Shown in pieces: positions 15,287-22,458 of a DNA stretch of 64,000 nucleotides. Numbering within the stretch: the first letter of the stretch is position 1; each line of letters opens with the position of its first letter. A program made the translations under genes and the position numbers. The notes under the pieces are model-generated. The model was given only the letters and a program-made list of their open reading frames with translations, was not told the DNA's origin and did not search any database. The DNA comes from Planctomycetota bacterium (GTDB lineage: Bacteria; Planctomycetota; MHYJ01; JACQXL01; JACQZI01): positions 67,607 to 131,606 of the forward strand of contig JACQZI010000027.1 of the NCBI GenBank assembly GCA_016207825.1. The letters run 5' to 3'.

Positions 15287-16924
15287 ATGATGACAAGGCT
15301 TTTTAAGATGCTACCGGTGTTTTTGCTGGTTTTGGCAATGGCGGCTGACGCAATCGGACAGGAAAAAATCACCAAAGAGGAAAACGACAGATGCGTCGTG
15401 ATTATAATGGTCTATGACGGGGAAGACACCTTTATCGGCAAAGGGACCGGCTTTATCGTGAAAGAGGACGGCCTGGTCGCGACTAATTTCCATGTGATAA
15501 GCGAGGCAAAATCCATAAAAGCCAAGGCAATCGACGGCAGCGTATATAAAGCCAAAGGTGTCGTCTTTGCCGATGCTACCAAGGATTTGGCTGTCCTGAA
15601 AATAGACGCCCAAAATCTGCCCTGCGTGGTATTGGGCGATTCGGATAAGCTGGGCAAAGATGACGAAGTCTACGTCATCGGCTCGCCCGGCATGGAAGAA
15701 AAACATGTATTTTCCAAGGGGAAGATAATCCGCATAAATGACCCTTCCCGGATGTCCAATTGCATCCAGATAAACGCCGGGGCTTCATTCGGGAGCAGCG
15801 GTTCCCCGCTCTTTGACAGGGAAGGGCGGGTCGTCGGCATCGTTTCCGAGGCTTCGGATGTCGTCCAAAGCCGTAATTTTGCCATACCGATAAACCTTAT
15901 CAAGGATAAAATAAACAATGATAAAGTAAAAACTTTGGATGAAGTGCTGACCGGCGATTACCCGGAATACTGGTTTTGGAAAGGCGAGGCTTATGAGCTG
16001 CAGGAGGATTACCCGCAGGCGATGGAGTGTTACAATAAGGCGCTTGGCTTGCGGAAAGATTACGCAGAGGCATATTTCCATCTCGGGTTGGTGTATGACG
16101 CATTGGGTAAAGAAGAAGATGCCTTTAAACATTTCAGCCGGGCCGTGGAATTGCGCCGGGATGATACCCTGATGATAATGAATTTAGCCGCCTCTTATGA
16201 TACCTCCGGCAACGCCCAAAAGGCGATTGAACTCCTGGAAGGCGCGATTAAGCTCGAACCGGAATTTTCCGGCTTGTATTACACCCTGGGCGTTATTTAC
16301 GGCAAGATGAAAAAGACGGATATGGCGCTTAAGTATTACAAGGAAGCGCTCGAGTTATACCCGGATTATTCAGACGCGCTCTGTAATCTCGGCGTCATTT
16401 ACAAGGACGCCGGCAATATCAAGGAAGCGGCGGATTGCTTCAAGCGGACAATAGAAATAAACCCAAAAGACGATATCGCCTGCTATCATTTGGGGGTGAT
16501 ATATTATGATTCCAGGCAATACAAGCAGGCGCGCGACCTTTTCAAAGTGGCGGTTGTTGCCGATAAAAACAACCATGAATATTACCGCTACCTGGCGTTA
16601 TCCTACGGCAGGCTGGGCGCGTTCAAGGAATCTATCCAAGGGTTTGAAAACGCCATCCGCCTTAAGCCGGATTTCACTTCGGCCTATTGCGGGCTGGGCG
16701 CGGTCTATAGCGTCATGGGCAAATATGACGAAGCAATCGCGGTCTTCCAAAAGGCCGTGAAGCTGGACCCAAAGATGGATTCGCTCCATATGAACCTGGG
16801 GAGCATTTACCTGGCCAAAAACGATATTGAATCAGCGGAAAAGGAATATGAGGCGCTCGAAAAGCTGAATAAAGAAATGGCGAACAGCCTGCTGGAGATG
16901 ATAAATAAGAAAAGAAAGGAATGA
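15287..16924 (+). CDS. Exported trypsin-like serine protease with TPR repeats
   Basis: A 545-residue protein with a signal peptide (RLFKMLPVFLLVLAMAADAIG). Residues about 30-210 are a DegP/HtrA-like S1 peptidase: His in ATNFHVIS, Asp in ATKDLAVLKID, and Ser in ASFGSSGSPLFDREG. No PDZ domain follows; from about residue 225 there are roughly nine TPR units (for example YAEAYFHLGLVYDALGK and YSDALCNLGVIYKDAGN). The layout suggests a periplasmic protease whose substrate or partners are chosen by the TPR superhelix. The ATG at 15287 is preceded by aaaggatgcaac. Confidence 0.85.
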   Translation: MMTRLFKMLPVFLLVLAMAADAIGQEKITKEENDRCVVIIMVYDGEDTFIGKGTGFIVKEDGLVATNFHVISEAKSIKAKAIDGSVYKAKGVVFADATKDLAVLKIDAQNLPCVVLGDSDKLGKDDEVYVIGSPGMEEKHVFSKGKIIRINDPSRMSNCIQINAGASFGSSGSPLFDREGRVVGIVSEASDVVQSRNFAIPINLIKDKINNDKVKTLDEVLTGDYPEYWFWKGEAYELQEDYPQAMECYNKALGLRKDYAEAYFHLGLVYDALGKEEDAFKHFSRAVELRRDDTLMIMNLAASYDTSGNAQKAIELLEGAIKLEPEFSGLYYTLGVIYGKMKKTDMALKYYKEALELYPDYSDALCNLGVIYKDAGNIKEAADCFKRTIEINPKDDIACYHLGVIYYDSRQYKQARDLFKVAVVADKNNHEYYRYLALSYGRLGAFKESIQGFENAIRLKPDFTSAYCGLGAVYSVMGKYDEAIAVFQKAVKLDPKMDSLHMNLGSIYLAKNDIESAEKEYEALEKLNKEMANSLLEMINKKRKE

Positions 16925-16990
16925 GCCCTGCGGGGCGATTAGTTGTCGGCAATCAGTTATTAGCGTCTGCCGAATAAAAGGAGATAAAGT

Positions 16991-17083
16991 GTGAAGAAAC
17001 TGATATTCCTGGCTCTTCTCTTGAGCATCCTCGGAATTACACGTCTAATCAACTTATCAACGTATGAACTTATGGGTTTTTAG
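16991..17083 (+). CDS. Orphan signal-peptide-like ORF (probable gene remnant)
   Basis: A GTG at 16991 preceded by a good aaggagata site begins 30 codons with KKLIFLALLLSILGI, a typical signal peptide, then RLINLSTYELMGF and a TAG stop. The product is only an export signal with a short tail. It is probably what remains of a truncated exported protein, or a very short membrane peptide. No further match in other frames downstream is evident, because the next gene is convergent and starts 10 bases later. Confidence 0.4.
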   Translation: MKKLIFLALLLSILGITRLINLSTYELMGF

Positions 17084-17092
17084 CAAACTTTC

Positions 17093-17863
17093 TTATTTAA
17101 TCACGAAATAGATTTCCGGGACGGGATTAGCTTTCGGCCAGGCCGCCCGTTCGGCTTCCGCCGGGAACTTGAAAGAAGGAAAACGTTTCAGGATTAAGAC
17201 CTCACAATCCGCGCAGAGCGGTGTAATGCGGCTCCGCGGGTCCATCACGCATTTCTTAACCGGCTTATCCGGCTGTCCCTTGTAAGGATACTCGTCCGGC
17301 AGGTGGAACATGGAGTGGTTAAACTCGTGGAGGATTCCCGCGCCAAAAACTCTTAGCCCGATATCGGGTGATTTATCCCCGCCGATATCCAAAAGGTTCA
17401 CGCCGACGGTAATCAGCCCGCCGAAATAGGCATGCCCGCCCTGATTCTGCGCCATCTTTTCGAGTGTTAGATATGCCTTGTCGCCGTTATTCAGGAGAAT
17501 CACTTTCTTTATGAACATATTACCGTAGGTATCGTTCCAGATAAGCTGGGAAAACCTCTGCAGTCCTTTCTTGAGCTTATCAATATCTTCCGGGGTGGCG
17601 TCGTATTTTATGGCCGCGTTCATGCAGAGTCCCACCGGCGCGGCTTGGGAGTAGAAAATCTTGGGAACCCCGTTTTCATCCAGCTTAAAGCCTTTTAACT
17701 CTTCATCCGCCATCCATTCGCCGTCTATCATTTGGAAACCCCGCGCCTGCATGGCGTGCATCATGTAATCTTCCGAAGTCAGGCCGGGTGCGGTGGGTTT
17801 ACTCTGGCAGGCGTTAAGGATAATCAATCCGCTTAATAAAGCGGGCAGCATAACCTTTTTCAT
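17093..17863 (-). CDS. Lipoprotein with M64-like metallopeptidase motif
   Basis: A 256-residue lipoprotein: the signal peptide PALLSGLIILNAC has a lipobox cysteine near residue 19. Near residue 180, GILHEFNHSMFHLPDEYPY has a HExxH pair and the L-x-DEY continuation seen in IgA-peptidase M64-like proteins (HEFGHSFxxLxDEY). Further on CVMDPRSRITPLCADC contains cysteines as in archaemetzincin-type C-terminal regions. It is thus a probable zinc peptidase at the inner face of the outer membrane or on the inner membrane. Family assignment is tentative; the zinc site itself is clear. Confidence 0.65.
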   Translation of the reverse strand: MKKVMLPALLSGLIILNACQSKPTAPGLTSEDYMMHAMQARGFQMIDGEWMADEELKGFKLDENGVPKIFYSQAAPVGLCMNAAIKYDATPEDIDKLKKGLQRFSQLIWNDTYGNMFIKKVILLNNGDKAYLTLEKMAQNQGGHAYFGGLITVGVNLLDIGGDKSPDIGLRVFGAGILHEFNHSMFHLPDEYPYKGQPDKPVKKCVMDPRSRITPLCADCEVLILKRFPSFKFPAEAERAAWPKANPVPEIYFVIK

Positions 17864-18028
17864 ATAACGAATCCTTTCAATTATTAAATGAATGGAAGTT
17901 TAATATAGAAGCTGGGTATCGTTCTGTCAACAGAAATGCTTGAGTTTGTCGAAGATGACAACATTGTAATGTTTTATCCTTCCACTTATTCTTAATCTTA
18001 TTTTGCTTCTTACTTAAATCGTTTTTCC

Positions 18029-18292
18029 GGCAGGGGGAGGTGGGCTTTTCGTGAGAGGGGAACAAGCCGTTTGGGAGAGGGGTCTGGCCATTCGCAATGG
18101 GGAATTAAGCCTGCCAAAGAGACGGGAATAAATCTTTTAATAGGGGAGTCTGGCTGATTTGGGGGAGGGAAATAGCCGGCACGGGAGGGGGTTCTGGCTG
18201 GCAAGAGACGCCGGTTTATGCCGTTTGAGAGGGGAGTCTCGCCTGGCTAAAACGGGGATTAGGCGATTTTAGTAGGGGGGTATATACCCTAC
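18029..18292. repeat. Degenerate tandem array, 12 units of exactly 22 bp
   Basis: Reading 22 bases per line from 18029 gives 12 units in strict register without any indel. Each has a G-tract at positions 5-10 (A at 4 in 9 of 12), GCC or GC at about 15-17, and T-rich positions 20-22; examples are gagaggggagtctcgcctgg (unit 10) and aataggggagtctggctgat (unit 6). Units share perhaps half of their bases, but the pitch is fixed. No open frame is maintained (22 is not a multiple of 3) and there are no identical repeats, so it is neither coding nor CRISPR. A comparable array lies at 39846-40132. Confidence 0.75.
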
Positions 18293-18303
18293 CTACCCCC
18301 CTA
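18273..18303. repeat. 10-bp inverted repeat closing the 22-bp array
   Basis: taggggggta (18273-18282) and tacccccct plus a (18294-18303) are perfect reverse complements around an 11-base loop. The left arm is in the last 22-bp unit. It could form a strong hairpin 66 bases before the PIN gene; there is no T-tract directly after it. Confidence 0.6.
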
Positions 18304-18368
18304 TCACAGCCTTTTTTCCCGAAAATTATAGTTGACATGTTTCCGCTGATTTGATAAAGTAAACAACT

Positions 18369-18845
18369 ATGCCGAAACTAAAAATATATTTGGATTCATC
18401 CGTTCCAAGCGCTTATTATGATAAGCAAAAACCGGCGCGTCAAAAGATTACTCAAAAATGGTGGGACGAAGTGATGAAGCGGGATTATACGGTTTATATA
18501 TCACAGGTAACGGAAACCGAGTTAAATGCGACTAAAAATTTGCATTTACGCGAAAACCTGCGTAATTTAGTCGGAAATCTGCCTGTTTTGGAAATACCTG
18601 ACAACGCAAAAGGGTTAGCCGAATTGTATATTGAAAATGATATTATACCGGACGAGTACTTTAACGATGCGCTTCATATTGCCGTTGCCACATTAAACGG
18701 GATAAATATTCTGGCAAGTTGGAACTTTGTCCACCTGGTTAATCTTGAAACCAGGAGGAAAGTTAAGGGGATAAACCTGGTAAAAGGATATAACGAAATT
18801 GATATTGCCAGTCCGGAAGAATTAGGAGGAGGAAAATATGTCTAA
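18369..18845 (+). CDS. PIN domain protein, probable toxin
   Basis: A 158-residue PIN-domain protein. The first strand KIYLDSSVPSAYYD carries the first acidic residue, TETELNAT the second, and YFNDALHIAVATLNG the third acidic position plus helix, followed by ILASWNFVHLVN, the final strand with Asn in place of the frequent Asp. PIN proteins of toxin-antitoxin pairs are metal-dependent RNases. The gene overlaps by eight bases a small gene at 18838, which may be its partner. The order toxin first is less common in VapBC systems but is usual in a subgroup of such PIN proteins in environmental genomes. Confidence 0.75.
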   Translation: MPKLKIYLDSSVPSAYYDKQKPARQKITQKWWDEVMKRDYTVYISQVTETELNATKNLHLRENLRNLVGNLPVLEIPDNAKGLAELYIENDIIPDEYFNDALHIAVATLNGINILASWNFVHLVNLETRRKVKGINLVKGYNEIDIASPEELGGGKYV

Positions 18846-19008
18846 AACACTTCAAAAAGTAAACCCGGCAGTTGAGTTTGCAAACGACCCGATGCTTCAG
18901 GAATTACATAAAACCAGAATTAAAATCTATTCGGAAATAAAAAACACGGATGAGCAGTCGCTGAAGAAATATTTCCAGAAGAAATCTAATGAATTCCGGA
19001 AGAAATAA
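18838..19008 (+). CDS. Small charged protein, probable antitoxin partner of PIN
   Basis: A 56-residue frame from ATG 18838, with a strong taggaggagg site upstream inside the PIN gene, overlapping the PIN stop codon by eight bases. The product begins SKTLQKVNPAVEFANDP and ends KYFQKKSNEFRKK; it is hydrophilic and probably helical. The overlap, ribosome-binding site and size fit an antitoxin translated together with the PIN toxin. No DNA-binding fold is recognisable, so the role is an inference from position. Confidence 0.65.
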   Translation: MSKTLQKVNPAVEFANDPMLQELHKTRIKIYSEIKNTDEQSLKKYFQKKSNEFRKK

Positions 19009-19165
19009 AGGTGGAATACGATAATTGAAATGGACACTCCGAACCACACCGGTATTCCTTAAACTGTATACCCCCTATTCCTACCTAATTCTGTATTTTC
19101 AGCCATAGGCTAATTCCAGCCTATAGATGTGCAATTTGTTATAAAATAGTTATATCTGCTTGATT

Positions 19166-19516
19166 TTACCACTCAAATTTAGCCGCTATTTCTCCATCAA
19201 CCATAACCATACAAACCATTCCTGATTGTCCTAACAACGATGTGGTTTTAGTTAAAACCGCTGTGACTTTATGTCCATCATGAGTTCCTTCCAATGTTTT
19301 CGAACTAGAGAAAGCCCCTACAGCACTTTTAATAACTTCTGTTCCATTTATCGTAATTGTTACTACTCCGGTTGTTTTATTCCAATTTCCGTTAATTTGC
19401 CATGCTGCGGAAGTACTCCCAGCAGGGCGATAACTGGATGAGCTTGACGCACTACACCCGTTAAATAAAAAGAATAAAACCGCAATGCTGACGAATACAA
19501 CTATTAGTTTTTTCAT
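19166..19516 (-). CDS. Small lipoprotein
   Basis: A 116-residue protein from ATG 19516, behind aaaggaa. KKLIVVFVSIAVLFFLFNGC is a lipoprotein signal peptide with lipobox LFNGC; a Ser-rich linker follows, then a beta-rich C-terminal region (WQINGNWNKTTGVVTITING; HKVTAVLTKTTSLLGQSGMV) that ends EIAAKFEW. No family is recognised. It is next to another lipoprotein gene on the same strand, with a strong hairpin between them. Confidence 0.6.
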   Translation of the reverse strand: MKKLIVVFVSIAVLFFLFNGCSASSSSSYRPAGSTSAAWQINGNWNKTTGVVTITINGTEVIKSAVGAFSSSKTLEGTHDGHKVTAVLTKTTSLLGQSGMVCMVMVDGEIAAKFEW

Positions 19517-19561
19517 ACCATTTCCTTTCATTAAATACTTAATTTAAAGCAACCGTGGTTA

Positions 19562-19597
19562 GCAAGAAGGCCGCATTTCCCTATGCGACCCTCTTGC
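19562..19597. terminator. Strong hairpin between two lipoprotein genes
   Basis: gcaagaaggccgcat (19562-19576) pairs with atgcgaccctcttgc (19583-19597) over 15 positions with one G-T and few mismatches, around a six-base loop. On the plus strand it is followed by tttattt. Both neighbours are on the minus strand, where the T-tract is lacking, so it may act as processing or attenuation structure between them. Confidence 0.5.
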
Positions 19598-19613
19598 TTT
19601 ATTTGCCCATAAA

Positions 19614-20021
19614 CTATTTCTGAGCTTTTTCCTTTTCAATTGTTTCCCAAACAAGAGGCGATATTTCATTTTTAGCAACCTTACTTTCGTTCAAACAGCC
19701 ATTAATCACCTCAACTTTGTAGCAACCATCGTTACGCACGACATAACAAGGGGTATTCCCTGACGCATAATCTTTAAGGTCTTGTTCCAAACCGCTTCCG
19801 TACCCTGATTTTCTCGCATAAATCGCACCATCCGCGAAATCAATAATTAACCAAAGACCGCCGCTAGTCAGTAGGTCAAGGACAACATAACCAAATTGAA
19901 CATTTCCTCTTTCGTGAGGTTTTTTGGTGCCATCTAGAATAGTTGCACAATTTATATTTGCTATTAAAAGCATCGCAATTACAAGCAATATCAGCGAAAC
20001 AACCAATCGGTTTTTTGACAT
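19614..20021 (-). CDS. Lipoprotein of unknown function
   Basis: A 135-residue protein from ATG 20021, which follows aaaggagaaat; the longer frame from 20078 lacks a proper site. RLVVSLILLVIAMLLIANINC is a lipoprotein signal sequence. The mature start CATILDGTKKPHE and the hydrophobic segment YVVLDLLTSGGLWLIIDFAD recall small lipoproteins with a CxxIxxG start and a glycine-rich helical hairpin, but the resemblance is weak. Three later cysteines (PCYVV, GCYKV, NGCLN) may form disulphides. It is probably an envelope protein of the accessory region. Confidence 0.6.
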   Translation of the reverse strand: MSKNRLVVSLILLVIAMLLIANINCATILDGTKKPHERGNVQFGYVVLDLLTSGGLWLIIDFADGAIYARKSGYGSGLEQDLKDYASGNTPCYVVRNDGCYKVEVINGCLNESKVAKNEISPLVWETIEKEKAQK

Positions 20022-20455
20022 ACCTATTTCTCCTTTACTTGTTTGGTTTTCTTGAATTAAAATGTGTTGAGCTTTCAAGAGGTTTCAACACTTAACCCCT
20101 CAAACGGACAGGCCTTACAGAGATATTATGTTAATTAATACCACCTCCTTTCGCCTGATGAATTGGGTAAACTGATAGAAATAAGTTTAATAGAGAGGAA
20201 AAGAATAGGGAGGGAATTATAGTAATTTGTCTCATAAACTCTGCCCGCCTTTTAGCCCAATAAAAAAGGGCAAGGAACCACTGCTGGATTTTACCGCTTT
20301 CCATCCGCCAAGACTTCCAGACGGACCAGCATGAGTGGCACCCCGCCCCAAAGGGCAGAGTCCCCGTCTGGAATTCACAAATTGTTGGCGGATGGAAATA
20401 CTTTTTCTTTTGCCTTTAATGGTATTAACTAAGGCAAGAAAAGTCAAGATAAAAA
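20022..20455. other. Gene-free stretch with inverted repeat
   Basis: No supported gene. The stretch contains a 14-bp perfect inverted repeat, tttccatccgccaa at 20298-20311 and its complement at 20385-20398, enclosing a second pair ccagacgg / ccgtctgg. The short frames here are encoded by this palindrome and are not credible. Purine-rich and AT-rich sequence fills the rest. Confidence 0.55.
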
Positions 20456-20483
20456 TTGTTTTTATACAGTATTTTGGTATACT
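20456..20483 (+). promoter_or_regulatory. Possible sigma-70 promoter of the 20494 gene
   Basis: TTGTTT at 20456-20461 and TATACT at 20478-20483, 16 bases apart, lie just before ATG 20494. Transcription would start a few bases before the start codon, giving an almost leaderless mRNA, in agreement with the lack of a ribosome-binding site. Confidence 0.5.
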
Positions 20484-20493
20484 TAAAATCTAT

Positions 20494-21675
20494 ATGACTG
20501 ATTATGTAACCGCCGACACCATACGGGGAGATTTACAGGGATATGCGCCCATTGCCAATACTCTAATACAAATAGGCGATAATGCATTTAGCGACCTTGA
20601 CCGATTTTTTAAGGGAATCACAATAGAACCTTATATTTGGATTGATAAGAAATCGGGCTTTACCGAAAATGATATTTATGACTTAACATATAAGCTATAT
20701 AATTTCAATGTTACACTTATACAATTGCTTTGGAATTTATCCAGTGTAAACAATTTAACGGCGTTTCCTGATATTAATTCAATAATTGGTGCTTTAGATG
20801 ATTGCATAAAGCAAGGCGCTCAATTTCAGGGGAGAATAAGTATATTACATAATAAAGTCAGCCCTGATAAAGAGAGAGAAAAAATAGGAGGGTGTGTACA
20901 AGGCGGAACAGAGGAACATAAAAAATTAGACTATCTTCATAGAATATTCCAATTAAAGACTATTTTTGACAGACGAATAGATATTATTAATAAACAATTC
21001 CCAAACATTATTGACCGTTTGAATGAAATAATAAATGTAAGTTATGCGAAAAAAGATATAATGGCTCAAGAAACAAAAACACCGCCAGTGGGTTCGCGAA
21101 TTACTATCCGTCTTGTTGAAAAAGGGCATAAATTAACTGTAAATGGTGATAAATTAGAAAGTACTCCAAAACTTCTTTCCAATATCATTTGCGCACGGGC
21201 TTATGGAGTGCAAACCGCTGAAGCCTTAGTAAAGGCATCCGCCAAGTTTATGCGTAATGTCTTTCGTCCTAATTGTAAAGTTGGACGGACTAAATGGGAC
21301 ATCAAAAACCAGAAGAAAAATTTAGGGCGGGAAATAAAACGGATAAACAGCCTATTTCCTCAGCCAATAATAAAGTGGGATAAAAAGAATGCAGAGTGGA
21401 TACAAGCAGGCGAACAATATATTAATTTTCAGAAAGAAAGCAGTAATAAATTGTTATCTCCGAATGAACTGAGAGATTTTATTCAGCCATACCTTTCCAG
21501 CGTCAGACGTACCAGCGAAGAAGTCAGGAAAAGCAAGACTGTTTCACCCAAGAGTAAAACCTTTACGACGTCCCCTGATAAAATAGATTATGCGGCTAAT
21601 CCTTCCAAAGAGAGTATTCAAAAACGTAGAGAAGGCAAGAAAGCTTACGAAGAATCAGACGACGATAACAATTAA
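20494..21675 (+). CDS. Unrecognised protein, possible winged-helix segment
   Basis: A 393-residue protein that I do not recognise. I start it at ATG 20494 because the upstream extension to 20335 is encoded by a palindromic repeat. Residues 1-190 are alpha-helical with many hydrophobic heptads. After a short linker (AQETKTPPVGS) a segment from about residue 205 (ITIRLVEKGHKLTVNGDKLE ... GREIKRINSLFPQPIIKWDK) has the strand-helix-helix-strand pattern of OmpR-type winged helices, which is only a suggestion. The tail is polar and ends in a run of acidic residues (EESDDDNN). The gene is AT-rich compared with its neighbours and has its own promoter and terminator, consistent with transfer. Confidence 0.55.
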   Translation: MTDYVTADTIRGDLQGYAPIANTLIQIGDNAFSDLDRFFKGITIEPYIWIDKKSGFTENDIYDLTYKLYNFNVTLIQLLWNLSSVNNLTAFPDINSIIGALDDCIKQGAQFQGRISILHNKVSPDKEREKIGGCVQGGTEEHKKLDYLHRIFQLKTIFDRRIDIINKQFPNIIDRLNEIINVSYAKKDIMAQETKTPPVGSRITIRLVEKGHKLTVNGDKLESTPKLLSNIICARAYGVQTAEALVKASAKFMRNVFRPNCKVGRTKWDIKNQKKNLGREIKRINSLFPQPIIKWDKKNAEWIQAGEQYINFQKESSNKLLSPNELRDFIQPYLSSVRRTSEEVRKSKTVSPKSKTFTTSPDKIDYAANPSKESIQKRREGKKAYEESDDDNN

Positions 21676-21727
21676 CCTCCTACTGATAATATTATATTAA
21701 CCGTCTCAAGGTAATACATATTACCCC

Positions 21728-21753
21728 CGGTGTAAACTGCTTTACACCGTTTT
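21728..21753 (+). terminator. Rho-independent terminator
   Basis: cggtgtaaa (21728-21736), loop ctgc, and tttacaccg (21741-21749) form a perfect 9-bp stem followed by TTTT, 52 bases after the stop of the 20494 gene. Confidence 0.75.
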
Positions 21754-21914
21754 CCCATCCTATCGAGCTTTAAAACATATTCATAACTCCTTATTACATC
21801 TTAAGATAAAAATTCGCATGTTTTTTTCAGCTTCTATACATTTTTTCTCCGTTACCCCCTTTTTTACGCCTATATAACTGAGGAGAGATATAACTCTCCC
21901 AGAAAGGAGTTCCT

Positions 21915-22160
21915 ATGATGAACTATATAGGTTCACGGATATTAGCCAAGGCGGTGGAAAAGGGAATCATCAGCGAAATTGAGGCGGAGATAGTAGTAAA
22001 GAATGCCTGCTATGAGCGGTCTTTTATTTACATCTCTTTGGAATTGAGTATGCCCACTAAAGTAGCAGAACGGCTTTATAATGGAGCAATCCCGAAACTA
22101 AGAAAGTGGCTCCATAAAGAAGTTATAATAATGCCAAGAGGGAAGATTATCTGCGATTAA
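21915..22160 (+). CDS. Small hypothetical protein
   Basis: An 81-residue protein with a perfect aaggagt site seven bases before the double ATG. It begins MNYIGSRILAKAVEKGIISE, continues IEAEIVVKNACYERSFIYIS and ends basic (RKWLHKEVIIMPRGKI). It is probably alpha-helical; no family is recognised. It is followed by a hairpin with TTTCT (22173-22203), a likely terminator. It belongs to the accessory region together with the gene at 22459. Confidence 0.55.
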   Translation: MMNYIGSRILAKAVEKGIISEIEAEIVVKNACYERSFIYISLELSMPTKVAERLYNGAIPKLRKWLHKEVIIMPRGKIICD

Positions 22161-22172
22161 GAGTTCTGCCGG

Positions 22173-22203
22173 GGAGAGCCGGGATAGAAGGCGCTCTCCT
22201 TTC
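22173..22203 (+). terminator. Possible terminator hairpin
   Basis: ggagagc (22173-22179) pairs with gctctcc (22193-22199) around a 13-base loop and is followed by ttt. It lies 13 bases after the preceding stop codon. The long loop makes it a moderate candidate. Confidence 0.45.
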
Positions 22204-22264
22204 TGTCCCGCCCGGCTGACTACTTTTGAATGGCTACCTGTTAATGCCTGTTACGGGCAAAGTC

Positions 22265-22375
22265 ATGGAAACTAAACAGGCGAAAACTATTATGAAAAAG
22301 AGTTTTTGGAAGCGAATCATAAGAGCGGTTTTAGAAATCGTTCTTACCGTGGTTCGTAACAGGGCTAAAAAGTAA
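22265..22375 (+). CDS. Possible small cationic peptide
   Basis: A 36-codon frame: METKQAKTIM then KKSFWKRIIRAVLEIVLTVV and RNRAKK. The second part is a basic amphipathic or membrane-active-like helix. It lacks a clear ribosome-binding site, and coding status is uncertain; it is listed because it is the only candidate gene in a 300-base gap and the composition is peptide-toxin-like. Confidence 0.3.
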   Translation: METKQAKTIMKKSFWKRIIRAVLEIVLTVVRNRAKK

Positions 22376-22399
22376 TTAGCCAAAAGCGCAAAGTAAAAA

Positions 22400-22444
22400 G
22401 CCCTGAACCATGCCCCCGCTAAAGACGTGGTCAGGTATCAGGGC
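22400..22444 (+). promoter_or_regulatory. Leader with two exclusive hairpins before the 22459 gene
   Basis: gccctga (22400-22406) can pair with tcagggc (22438-22444). Alternatively ctgaacca (22403-22410) can pair with tggtcag (22428-22434). The two pairings share bases and exclude each other, and the first lies against the gggagg ribosome-binding site. This resembles a translational switch, but pairing alone does not prove it. Confidence 0.35.
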
Positions 22445-22458
22445 GGGAGGATATTACG

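Noticed and set aside
18029-18292. CRISPR array or ordinary satellite
   Set aside because: The units have no identical direct repeat alternating with spacers, and neighbouring units differ at about half of their positions. There are no cas genes.
20335-20493. N-terminal extension of the 20494 gene
   Set aside because: It begins inside an inverted repeat and lies upstream of the -10 box that is next to ATG 20494.
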